64,000 bases of DNA from Mariniblastus sp. (GTDB lineage Bacteria > Planctomycetota > Planctomycetia > Pirellulales > Pirellulaceae), in contig JAKVBG010000014.1 in assembly GCA_022447605.1 (NCBI GenBank), positions 1-64,000 of the forward strand, written 5' to 3'. The notes under the pieces were generated by a model. That model saw only the letters and a list, made by a program, of their open reading frames with translations, did no database searches and was not told where the DNA came from. The position numbers and the translations under genes were made by a program. Below are positions 56,919-64,000 of this stretch, piece by piece. Positions within the stretch are counted from its first letter, which is position 1. Each line of letters begins with the position of its first letter.

Positions 56919-58274
56919 TTACCCACCGATTTGGTCGATTCGACCCGTGCTATCGGAAAACGTGTCGACCTTGGCACCTACCCGGTCGAGCAGGGAACAA
57001 TAGAGATTGGTCAAAGGCGTTCCCGGTGCACAGTCGATCTTGCGACCCGTCTGGATCGACCCGCCCCCCTCGCCAAACAGGGCGATCGGCAGGTTGGTAT
57101 GACGGTGGGAATTTCCGTCGGCGATCCCGCTGCCGTAGACGATCATGGAATTGTCCAGCAGTGACCTGCCTCCCTCGTCAATCGACTGCAGTCGATCCAA
57201 AAGGTAACCGAGCAACTCGACGTGGTACCGGTTGATCTGGCTGATCTGTTCCTGTTTTTCGCGTGAACCTCCATGGTGGGAGAGGTGGTGGTGTCCCCCT
57301 GAAATTCCCAGGTTCCGGTAACTCCGGTTGGAACCGGCGTTGGTGTACATGAACGAAATGACCCGCGTTGAGTCGGTTTGAAAAGCCAGGACCATCATGT
57401 CGAACAGCAGTTTGACATGTTGGCCGAATTCTGCTGGCACGCCGGCTGGGCGAGGAAAGTCGGGAACGTCCACTTCCACCTCACCCAGTTTCTCACTGGC
57501 GGCAATTCGGCGCTCGATCTCCCGCACGGCAAACAGGTACTCGTCCAGTTTTCGCCGGTCGGCTTTGCCGAGTTGGTGCTCCAGTTTTTTGGCGTCTTGC
57601 CTGACGAAATCGAGAACACTCTGGCGGCGTTCCCGACGTTTCATTTCCGCGATGCGATTCTCGGCCCGGTTTGGCCCACCAAACAGACGACTGAAAACGG
57701 CTGCGGGGTTCACTTCTTTTGCCAGGGGACTGGTACGGGTTCGCCAGGAGAGGTTGGACGTGTAGAGGCAGCTGTAGCCCGAATCACATCGCCCGGCCTG
57801 GGCGCTCTCTTCGGTTCCGAGTTCCAGGGAAGGGAAACGGGTCAGGTGCCCGATCTGATTGGCCGCGACCTGGTCCACGGAAACCCCGTTGGAGATGTCT
57901 TTCCCATCGGTTTTGCGCGGATGGGCACCGGTCAGGTAGGAGGCCACGCTGCGGGCGTGGTCACCGCCGCCATCTCCATGCGAGTAGGCTCCGTCAAGTG
58001 TCAATCCGGTCAGCAGGTTCATCTGCTGCCGGTGTCGCGCGACCGGCTCGAGGATCTTTGGCAGGCTGAAGTTTCGAGATTCGGATCCACCGGGGAGCCA
58101 GTCCTGCATATGCATCCCGTTGGGAACATACAGGAATGCCATGCGAACGGGTGAATCGAATCCGTTTGCCGTGCGAGCGGTGGTCCGCGCCGAGGCAATC
58201 CCTTCCAGCCAGGGCAAGGCAACCATGGTTCCCATTCCCCGCAGGACGGTTCGTCGCGATAACATCTGGTTCAT
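56919..58274 (-). CDS. DUF1552 family exported protein
   Basis: 451 residues with a twin-arginine-type signal at the N-terminus (LSRRTVLRGMGTMVALPWL). Family landmarks are YVPNGMHMQDWLPGG, LTGAHPRKTDGKDISNGVS, LELGTEESAQAGRCDSGYSC, SFMYTNAGSNRSY and LLDNSMIVYGSGIADGNSH. DUF1552 is a relative of the DUF1501/sulfatase-like fold, and its chemistry is unknown. It follows the DUF1592-type cytochrome gene by 21 bp and precedes ribD by one base. Confidence 0.92.
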   Translation of the reverse strand: MNQMLSRRTVLRGMGTMVALPWLEGIASARTTARTANGFDSPVRMAFLYVPNGMHMQDWLPGGSESRNFSLPKILEPVARHRQQMNLLTGLTLDGAYSHGDGGGDHARSVASYLTGAHPRKTDGKDISNGVSVDQVAANQIGHLTRFPSLELGTEESAQAGRCDSGYSCLYTSNLSWRTRTSPLAKEVNPAAVFSRLFGGPNRAENRIAEMKRRERRQSVLDFVRQDAKKLEHQLGKADRRKLDEYLFAVREIERRIAASEKLGEVEVDVPDFPRPAGVPAEFGQHVKLLFDMMVLAFQTDSTRVISFMYTNAGSNRSYRNLGISGGHHHLSHHGGSREKQEQISQINRYHVELLGYLLDRLQSIDEGGRSLLDNSMIVYGSGIADGNSHRHTNLPIALFGEGGGSIQTGRKIDCAPGTPLTNLYCSLLDRVGAKVDTFSDSTGRIDQIGG

Positions 58275-58295
58275 CGTTTCTTCCCTTGACAGTAT

Positions 58296-60656
58296 CTACT
58301 CGTCCGTTGAATCGGGTTGGCCGCGCCGTTTCCGGAACGGTTCACTCTCGGTGATGGCCTGGATCAAAGTCGAAATGCGATAGTCATCCTGTTCAAGTCT
58401 ATCCAAAATCAGATCAATTGCACATTGATCGTAGTATTCCAGTCCACGGCCCAGCGAATAAATCAACATTTTTTCGGTCAAACATTTCAGAAACTCCTGT
58501 TTCAATTCGCTGGCCAGTGCCGTGCGGAGACCAGCGACTCCTGCCAGTTGAGTGCCATCGGGAAGCTGGCTTGTGGCGTCGACGGGCAAGCCTTCATCCG
58601 TCTCCCGCCAACGCCCAATGGCGTCAAAGTTTTCCATCGCGAAACCGATCGCATCCATGGTCTCATGGCAAGAAGCGCAATTCGGGTCAGATCGATGCTG
58701 GACCAATCGCTGCCGCGTTGTCCCCTGCAACTCCCGTTGGTCGTCCAGCGGTACAACGTCGGGAATGGGAGGCGGGGGTTCCCGGCCGAGCAGGGTTTCC
58801 ATGACCCACTTTCCCCGTCTGACTGGTGATGTCCGGTTCGGGTTGGACGTGAGTGTCAGGATGCTGGCGTGGGTCAATAATCCGCCGGAACGATCGAGGG
58901 CGGACAGGTCGACCCGCTGAAAACCGGAGACTTTCCTGTCGATCGGGATCCCGTAATGCCTGGCGAGTCGACTGTTCAGGTAGGTGAAATCGGCTTGCAA
59001 TAACTCAAGCACACTGGCGTCCCGACGCAGGATGTCCTGGAACAGCATCGCTGTTTCACGGTTCATGTCGGGCAGCAGTCTCCGCGTGAACCGAGGGAAA
59101 GAGTCGGGGTCGGGGTCGGCCTGGTCCAGCGATCTCAATTGCAACCACTGCAGATAGAAATTTTCGACCAGGGCCAGCGAGCGATCGTCCTGGAGCATCC
59201 GGTCGACCTGTTGCCGCCAGACGGCCGGTTCGGTTAATCGGCCCTCGGCTGCCAGGCGAAACAACTCGTCGTCCGGCATGTCACTCCACAGGAAATAGGA
59301 GAGGGAGCTCGCCAGTTCGAAACCGGAAAGTTCACGGGTTTCTCCCTGAGTGATCGGTTGCTCGATGCGGAACAGGAATGGGGGAGATATCAGGATGGCC
59401 TGGCAGACGGTCTGGACCGCCGCCGCAAATGATTGCTCTTCGGCATACGCCTGATCGTAGAGTTGCAGATAACGGTCCGTCTCGGCCTGGTTGACCGGTC
59501 GACGAAAGGCCCGCTCGGCAAACGTACCCAGGAAATGGGCGGCGACTTCCCGTTGTTCCGGCTCGGTCTTGTCACGGGTGTCATAAGCCAGCAGGGCCCC
59601 TGAATGGTCGACCCCGATCGGTCCGCGAACCCGGACTTTCGTTACATGTAAGCGGGCGGTGTTTTCACCGGCATCGCCTGGTTCGATTCGTGAATGGATC
59701 TGGAAATTTCGCGGTTGAAGTGCCCGGGTTATAAAAGTGAAACGGAATTCTTCCGGGGCGGCCCGGCTGGAACTGACCGGGACTCTGCCAAGGACTCGAC
59801 CGTCCTTGATTAACCGTATTCCGATGTCGTCATCCCCGTCCGATTCCTGGAAGGCGGTGATGGTCAGTTCGTAACGTCCAGGGGCTGGCAATTCGATCTG
59901 CCGGGAGATGCGCCCCTCGCCCAGGAACACCTTGCTCTCTCCTTCGTCCTGGCTGAAACGGTCGTCTGATTCGAAGTTGGCCCCAGCCCACGTACTGTCG
60001 ATCGTATTCGCCCTGGGATCGACGATTGCGCGGGATGTAATCTCTTCCGCTGCGTCCAGGTACCGCTCCATCAACATGGGGGACAGCGAAAGAACACCGG
60101 CGATATTGTCAAACCCGTAGCCCACGTCGTCGCGGGGAAACAGCTCTTTGGCCGAATAATCGACCCCCGTCAGGGACTTGATCGTGTTCTGGTATTCGGT
60201 TCGGTTCAGCCGCCGGATGGAGACGTTACCCGGGTTCACATCGGTACAATCGAGTGAATTCAAACTCTTTCCCAGCCAATTGAGGAAACGCTGTTTTTTC
60301 TCTTCCGGAAGTGGCTCTGCATCTGGCGGAGGCATCTGCCCCCGGCGAACACGATCCTTAAGTCGCTGCCAGCGCTTGGCGTCTCGCAGTAATTGATCAA
60401 TGCGCTGAACTTGCTCCAGGTCCAGTCCACCCTCGGCATCGGCGCCCCAGTGACAATCGCCACAGTACTCTTGCAGTAACGGCTGGAACTCGCGCTTCAA
60501 TTGCGCTTGCAGTTGTTCGGCATCTTGCCAGGCGACTGCGGTCACGGGAGTCAGTAGCACCAGCAGCCAGGTCCCGATCCACGGTTTCCCACGAGAGGGA
60601 CTGTGGCGCCGGACATCCTGTTGGACATCGGATTGCGGGTTGTCGTCGACCAACAT
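58296..60656 (-). CDS. Planctomycete cytochrome DUF1587/1592/1588/1585 protein
   Basis: 786 residues with an N-terminal membrane or export segment (about 28-43, WLLVLLTPVTAVAWQ). A cytochrome-type domain with CGDCHWG (CXXCH) is at about 64-75. Next come DUF1587 (RRLNRTEYQNTIKSLTGVD), a carbohydrate-binding-type sandwich (about 235-330), DUF1595/DUF1592 (about 370-510, SYFLWSDMPDDELFRLA), DUF1588 (about 530-640, RTSPVRRGKWVMETLLG) with a second CXXCH (CASCHETMDAIGFAMENFD), and DUF1585 at the end. Exported and probably heme-binding; no known substrate. It is the first gene of a unit with the DUF1552 gene and ribD. Confidence 0.92.
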   Translation of the reverse strand: MLVDDNPQSDVQQDVRRHSPSRGKPWIGTWLLVLLTPVTAVAWQDAEQLQAQLKREFQPLLQEYCGDCHWGADAEGGLDLEQVQRIDQLLRDAKRWQRLKDRVRRGQMPPPDAEPLPEEKKQRFLNWLGKSLNSLDCTDVNPGNVSIRRLNRTEYQNTIKSLTGVDYSAKELFPRDDVGYGFDNIAGVLSLSPMLMERYLDAAEEITSRAIVDPRANTIDSTWAGANFESDDRFSQDEGESKVFLGEGRISRQIELPAPGRYELTITAFQESDGDDDIGIRLIKDGRVLGRVPVSSSRAAPEEFRFTFITRALQPRNFQIHSRIEPGDAGENTARLHVTKVRVRGPIGVDHSGALLAYDTRDKTEPEQREVAAHFLGTFAERAFRRPVNQAETDRYLQLYDQAYAEEQSFAAAVQTVCQAILISPPFLFRIEQPITQGETRELSGFELASSLSYFLWSDMPDDELFRLAAEGRLTEPAVWRQQVDRMLQDDRSLALVENFYLQWLQLRSLDQADPDPDSFPRFTRRLLPDMNRETAMLFQDILRRDASVLELLQADFTYLNSRLARHYGIPIDRKVSGFQRVDLSALDRSGGLLTHASILTLTSNPNRTSPVRRGKWVMETLLGREPPPPIPDVVPLDDQRELQGTTRQRLVQHRSDPNCASCHETMDAIGFAMENFDAIGRWRETDEGLPVDATSQLPDGTQLAGVAGLRTALASELKQEFLKCLTEKMLIYSLGRGLEYYDQCAIDLILDRLEQDDYRISTLIQAITESEPFRKRRGQPDSTDE

Positions 60657-60984
60657 GCTGTTTGTTTAGCCATGGAAGGAATGGGTTGTGGGCCGCGTGG
60701 CCAATACGTTCTGTTTTTAAACCAAAACAGGCAGAACGGGTTCCTTGTTGAGAATTATTTTGCAGCTCTTTTGACGGACTGCCCGAGCGGGTTACCCACG
60801 GAAAAACACGGTTTTTTGCGTCCGGATGGGAAATAAATTCCGGTTTTTGCCTAAAAATTGGTCGTTTTCCCGGGTTTTTTGCTTCAAGCTAGTTGATAAA
60901 TCGGAGTGAATCGCTCAAATATTCGCGTTTTAGCGGGCGAAACCGTGTTTTTCGAAAAACTGATTACCAAGGAGGACAAGGCAT
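60657..60984. other. AT-rich divergent region upstream of the HU gene
   Basis: 328 bp between the cytochrome gene (leftward) and the HU gene (rightward), with no gene. It contains an inverted repeat CTGTTTT (60711-60717) / AAAACAG (60724-60730) near the leftward gene. Three copies of a GGTTTTTTGC-like motif start at 60810, 60842 and 60873, spaced 32 and 31 bp. A weak promoter candidate is TTGATA (60893-60898) with AAATAT (60917-60922). Confidence 0.5.
60969..60984 (+). promoter_or_regulatory. Strong ribosome-binding site of the HU gene
   Basis: AAGGAGG at 60969-60975 is 9 nt before ATG 60985, a near-ideal Shine-Dalgarno site. Most genes in this window have weak or no such site, so this one marks a highly translated gene and fixes the start. 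Confidence 0.85.
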
Positions 60985-61314
60985 ATGGCCAATAAGACCG
61001 GTGGCCCAAAACCACCCACAAAATCCGAGATCATGAATAACATTGCCGAAGCTACCGGGCTGACCAAAAAAGAAATTGCCGCGGTATTCGAAGCATTGAC
61101 TGGTGAAATCGAAAAAAATATTGCCACCAAAGGTGGTCCCGGCCAGTTTACGATCCCCGGTTTGTGCAAAGTTGTCGTGAAAGATCGACCCGCTTTGCCA
61201 AAGCGAGAGGTTCGAAACCCTGGAACGGGTCAAATGGTTTGGGCCAAACCACGACCAGCCAGCAGGCAGGTAAAAGTAAGGCCCCTCAAAGGTCTCAAGG
61301 ACATGGTTGTTTAA
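60985..61314 (+). CDS. HU family DNA-binding protein
   Basis: 109 residues, against about 90 for E. coli HU; the additional residues are a short N-terminal extension and a longer C-terminal end. It is a nucleoid protein that bends DNA as a dimer. TKSEIMNNIAEATGLTKKEI gives the helical dimerisation part, GPGQFTIPGLCKVVV the beta saddle, and REVRNPGTGQMVWAKPRPAS the DNA-binding arm with the Asn-Pro intercalating tip. Excellent ribosome-binding site, its own upstream region and a strong terminator: a monocistronic, highly expressed gene. Confidence 0.95.
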   Translation: MANKTGGPKPPTKSEIMNNIAEATGLTKKEIAAVFEALTGEIEKNIATKGGPGQFTIPGLCKVVVKDRPALPKREVRNPGTGQMVWAKPRPASRQVKVRPLKGLKDMVV

Positions 61315-61750
61315 ACCAAAGCTCAATACGACCCAATCGAAAGACCGCCGGCATTGCCTGCGGTCTTTTTTTCTGTTTTTCCCGGGCCGTTGCCCGCACA
61401 AACAGGCTTTTGCTTCACTGCAAGGAATCAAGCTGAGCGGAAGCCCGCTTTGCGGAGGCTCTCCCCCTCGACCGACTGTCGTTCCTTCAGCACCTGGATG
61501 GCCGCTTGGCGATCCTGCTACCCGTCACCGATATGGAAACACCTTTTTGAGGTTGGCAGAAGAAGCTCCCGGTCATTCGTTGATGGGAAAAACATGATGG
61601 ATGGTTGAATATCAAATAAATATCTTGCCAGATGTTGCCCAATAACGTTGGAATCCGTTAAAAAATACAGGAGAGCTGGCGAACTGCAGGGTGGCCATGG
61701 AGCGAGCTGCCCAAACTGGCTTAGATGGTGATATCAGGTACTCTGGTTAA
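61315..61750. other. Intergenic region between HU and acyltransferase genes
   Basis: 436 bp. It begins with the HU terminator. The rest has no supported gene. Near the right end there is a 7-bp stem, GGGTGGC (61689-61695) with GCTGCCC (61706-61712), two G-T pairs and a 10-nt loop, flanked by two CTGGC copies and with a GCCAG about 45 bp upstream. This may be a structured leader for the following gene; no known riboswitch class is recognised. Confidence 0.45.
61342..61372 (+). terminator. Intrinsic terminator of the HU gene
   Basis: AGACCGC (61342-61348) pairs with GCGGTCT (61360-61366), and the inner GGC pairs with GCC around ATT. A run of seven T residues follows (61366-61372). It lies 28 bp after the HU stop codon and is the clearest intrinsic terminator in the window. 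Confidence 0.92.
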
Positions 61751-63076
61751 GTGAATATCAAAACAAAACGTCCTGTTTTTCCACTCCATATGACTCCTTT
61801 TGAGTCGTATATGTTTGTCGACGACTCTCCGAGTTACCCGATGACGTTTGTCATCGAATTTGAATTGTACGGGGAAATCGATCGGGATGCGTTTCAATCT
61901 GCCTTTGACCAGGCCTTGCTGCGGCACCCCATGCTCCGGTCGATGATACGTCCGGCCAAGTCGAATCGTGACTGCTGGGTTCATGTGGAGCAATACGACA
62001 GCCAGATTGATTGGGGAGGGATTGATGACCCGATCTACGTCGAAGGGGCGGGTGCCTACATCGATTTGCGCCGGGAAATTGGTGTTCGTGTCTGGGGCCG
62101 TAACGACGGTGAACGGGCTTTGATTTTTGCCGCATTCCACCATACGGCCACCGACGGCATTGGGGCTTACCAGTTTTTTGGTGACGTCTTCTGGTATTAC
62201 GCCAGGGAGGTGGGAGTCGAAAACGCGCCGCTGGTCGACCTGGATCCGTGGGATCTCAGGAAACGCCTGCAGGCCAATGTGAGTCCCGAATTGCTGGCCA
62301 GTAAGGATGCTGAAAAACTGTCACATGATGTTGCCCAGCCATTAAGTGCAAAAAAAGAGGCGGAAGATACGACTTCGGCCCGTTTCCTGTTCCCCCGGTT
62401 CCTGTCGCACACATTCGATAAAGCCGAATTTCGCGAACTCCGGTTGAAAGCCCAGGACGCCGGTCAGACGGTCAATGATCGACTGTTGGAAACCTTGTTG
62501 GTGACCTTGGCGGATTGGAACGAAGTCCATGCGGAAAACCACGTGGGCGAGATCTGTATCAACATGCCACTCGATTTGAGGCAGGCGGAACATCCCGCAT
62601 TCTCGGCGATCAATGTTGTCACATGCTCCTTCATCCGCCGCAGTCATGAGCAGATCAGCGACCGCGAGGGTCTTTCCCGGTATTTGCGGGAAGAGTCGAT
62701 CCGGGTCAAACATTCCCGTCTGAAATCGCCGTTCATGAGAATGTTGGTTCAGTCGCCGGTTGATCTGAGGGATGCGGAAACGAGTTACCGCAGCAATGAC
62801 TGTCTGGCGACAGCCATTTTTTCCAATACGGGGGACCAGTCGCGGCGGTTCCAGGCAGAGTTGCCGAGGGAAAAAGGAGGTGTCCGCTGTGGCAACCTGC
62901 TGCTAACAGATATGACGGGGGTCTCCCCATTGCGAGACAAGACTCGACTGGCTGTGGGCATTTTGACCTACAAGCGACTTTTGAAAGTGGCGATTCGCAC
63001 CGATCCGTTCCATTTCAGCGTGAGTGACAGCCAGGAACTTCTGGATCTGTACATGGATAATTTCCGGAATCGCTGA
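61751..63076 (+). CDS. Condensation-domain / acyltransferase-like protein
   Basis: 441 residues from GTG 61751; ATG 61790 is an alternative, and neither has a clear ribosome-binding site. The active-site motif HHTATDGIGAYQF (HHxxxDG) places it in the superfamily of CoA-dependent acyltransferases, condensation domains and wax ester/DGAT enzymes. FQSAFDQALLRHPMLRSMI near the front and INMPLDLRQAEHPAF in the C-terminal half fit the two-lobed fold. It is a stand-alone domain with no carrier protein, adenylation domain or other NRPS gene nearby. The substrate is unknown; transfer to a lipid or to a glycan-linked hydroxyl is possible. Confidence 0.78.
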   Translation: MNIKTKRPVFPLHMTPFESYMFVDDSPSYPMTFVIEFELYGEIDRDAFQSAFDQALLRHPMLRSMIRPAKSNRDCWVHVEQYDSQIDWGGIDDPIYVEGAGAYIDLRREIGVRVWGRNDGERALIFAAFHHTATDGIGAYQFFGDVFWYYAREVGVENAPLVDLDPWDLRKRLQANVSPELLASKDAEKLSHDVAQPLSAKKEAEDTTSARFLFPRFLSHTFDKAEFRELRLKAQDAGQTVNDRLLETLLVTLADWNEVHAENHVGEICINMPLDLRQAEHPAFSAINVVTCSFIRRSHEQISDREGLSRYLREESIRVKHSRLKSPFMRMLVQSPVDLRDAETSYRSNDCLATAIFSNTGDQSRRFQAELPREKGGVRCGNLLLTDMTGVSPLRDKTRLAVGILTYKRLLKVAIRTDPFHFSVSDSQELLDLYMDNFRNR

Positions 63077-63171
63077 CCTCAGCTCCCCGGACTTTTGATG
63101 GAACGGGGAAGATCGGTTATCCTGTGAACTGCGAATCCTTCCTCCATCTTTTCAACGACAGGGAGCACCCC

Positions 63172-63633
63172 GTGAAACAGAATGCAATCATTGGTTGCCT
63201 CGTAATCCTGCCGCTGCTCCTGTGCGGCTGCCAAGATCCCCGGAAAGTTTCTGAACCAAAGAAACCGGCCAGGGAGACGTCGGCCACGGGGATCATTGGT
63301 AAGACCACCCAGGATATTGGCGAGTACGATCCGTCGGCCGGGGCCAAAGTAAGTGATGGCAAGATGAAACCGGTGAATCCGCTTAACCCCCTGGGCGGTC
63401 TGAACGCGTACAAGCCGGCGGTGGAGCGGCTGATGAAATTGCAGATCCAGCAGGCGTTGAACCTGTTCCAAGCGGCCAATGGCAGGTATCCCAGGGACCA
63501 CGATGAGTTCATGGAGGAAGTGATTCGCGCCAACCAGATCAAGTTGGCAGTTCTGCCAGGCAACTGGGTTTATCAATATGACGTCCAGAACCATGAACTG
63601 GTGGTTGTGGAAGGGTCAAAGGACGTGCCGTAG
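63172..63633 (+). CDS. Small lipoprotein of unknown function
   Basis: About 153 residues from GTG 63172, which has GGGAG seven bases upstream and leads directly into a lipoprotein signal (AIIGCLVILPLLLCGCQDP, lipobox LCGC). The open frame from 63124 adds an unlikely extension. The mature part has a Lys/Pro-rich linker, then a block of about 60 residues (AVERLMKLQIQQALNLFQAA, NGRYPRDHDEFMEEVIRAN) ending in a short beta region. The helix-plus-RYP pattern recalls the pseudopilin-like type II secretion G fold, but the N-terminal helix differs. Function unknown. Confidence 0.75.
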   Translation: MKQNAIIGCLVILPLLLCGCQDPRKVSEPKKPARETSATGIIGKTTQDIGEYDPSAGAKVSDGKMKPVNPLNPLGGLNAYKPAVERLMKLQIQQALNLFQAANGRYPRDHDEFMEEVIRANQIKLAVLPGNWVYQYDVQNHELVVVEGSKDVP

Positions 63634-63667
63634 TCGCCACGCTGTACGATTTCATTTTGCCGACTGG

Positions 63668-64000
63668 TTATTCCTCGGCCACGACCGCCAGTCGTTTTCC
63701 GTCCGGGCTAATGGCGAGCCGAGTGATCCCTTTTAGCCCGTGCTCTGACATGCTTACAGGTCGCCACCTGCGGGGTTCGTCGGTGCGCGGGTCGAGCAGG
63801 AAGATCTGCTGACCATCGCTCATCAGCAGTCTCCCGTCGGGTGTCCAGGCCAGGTCCTCCTGACCAGTCAGGGTCGGCGCGATCTTCTCGATTTGATTGT
63901 CTGCTGGATCAAAACTCATGATTTGCCAGTTGTTGCCTGTCTCCTGTTTTTGCACAAAGCTCATCTTTGCCTGGCCCGGAATCCGATGCAGGGAGCGGCC
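63668..64000 (-). CDS. Beta-propeller protein (TolB/WD40-like), C-terminal fragment
   Basis: The frame is open from the right edge to the stop at 63668; about 110 residues are visible. It reads GRSLHRIPGQAKMSFVQ at the edge, then blades with IEKIAPTLTGQEDLAWTPDG, RLLMSDGQQIFLLDPRTDEP and ITRLAISPDGKRLAVVAEE. The repeated W/S-P-D-G-x-x-L pattern is that of TolB-like or WD40-type propellers. The gene's start and other domains lie beyond the window, so a WD40 sensor, TolB-like or dipeptidyl peptidase type N-domain cannot be separated. Confidence 0.7.
   Translation of the reverse strand, partial: GRSLHRIPGQAKMSFVQKQETGNNWQIMSFDPADNQIEKIAPTLTGQEDLAWTPDGRLLMSDGQQIFLLDPRTDEPRRWRPVSMSEHGLKGITRLAISPDGKRLAVVAEE

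Noticed and set aside
61200..61230. tRNA-like GAGGTTCGAAACCC string
   Set aside because: It resembles a T-loop but sits inside the HU coding sequence, and no acceptor stem or anticodon arm can be fitted around it.

Overview
The window looks like chromosomal DNA of a planctomycete, probably of the Pirellulales type. The basis is the set of gene families: three loci of the planctomycete cytochrome modules (DUF1549/DUF1553, DUF1587/1588/1592, DUF1501, DUF1552), PQQ-type beta-propellers opening with the DWPQFRGP motif, ASPIC/UnbV FG-GAP proteins, a DUF6800-like micro-protein, and a secreted cysteine-rich family known to me only from planctomycetes. Base composition is moderately GC-rich throughout. 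I see no rRNA, tRNA, insertion sequence, phage gene or CRISPR array.

Layout. 1-5.9 kb (+): the tail of a PQQ propeller protein, a two-gene unit (a solute-binding protein with a TPR-like front end, and a secreted protein of unknown function), and a PQQ propeller carrying two EF-hands. 5.9-10.8 kb (-): a translationally coupled ABC exporter operon (ATPase, permease with a large external domain, membrane-anchored protein with an SEADK repeat tail). 11.3-17.1 kb (+): folC, a DUF6800-like micro-protein with its own promoter and terminator, a CPBP protease, an M1 aminopeptidase and a DUF6702-like partner. 17.1-19.6 kb (-): glgC and scpB. 19.6-21.4 kb (+): gamma-glutamyltransferase. 21.4-26 kb (-): a DUF1549/1553 plus DUF1501 pair. 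26.2-28.1 kb (-): an ABC ATPase with no permease beside it and a voltage-gated K+ channel with a C-terminal zinc ribbon. 28.4-37 kb (-): a four-gene cytochrome/WD40/PPC/DUF1501 operon. 37.3-42.2 kb (+): a DUF4286 protein, a very large FG-GAP/ASPIC/thioredoxin/TPR gene broken by one in-frame TGA, and a cysteine-rich secreted protein. 42.3-45.9 kb (+): putA. 45.9-60.7 kb (-): pyrD, an S1-domain protein, a sialate O-acetylesterase, an RND efflux pair, and a DUF1592-DUF1552-ribD unit. 61-63.6 kb (+): an HU protein with a strong terminator, a condensation-type acyltransferase and a lipoprotein. The window ends inside a minus-strand propeller gene.

How the genes fit together. Housekeeping functions (folate, riboflavin, pyrimidine, glycogen, proline catabolism, chromosome segregation, nucleoid) are scattered singly among planctomycete-specific secreted modules. 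Several of those modules are tightly coupled operons: ATGA overlaps at 2597, 7762, 16569 and 33196, and gaps or overlaps of 1 nt at 22903 and 56918. The three cytochrome loci each pair a heme-domain partner with a twin-arginine-type DUF1501 or DUF1552 partner, which suggests exported complexes. Their substrate cannot be read from sequence.

The most unusual signal is at 39694-39723. An in-frame TGA interrupts a continuous protein family match and is followed at the right distance by a small hairpin resembling the E. coli fdhF SECIS element (5-base loop AGGTC, one bulged base two pairs below the loop). Selenocysteine insertion, a recent nonsense mutation and a sequencing error are all possible and can be tested. 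Other points worth checking are tandem AACGGCCGTT palindromes at 37283-37303, phased T-tracts upstream of the HU gene, the slippage-prone 15-bp repeat at 5914-6020, and the coupling of ribD to a planctomycete cytochrome operon.
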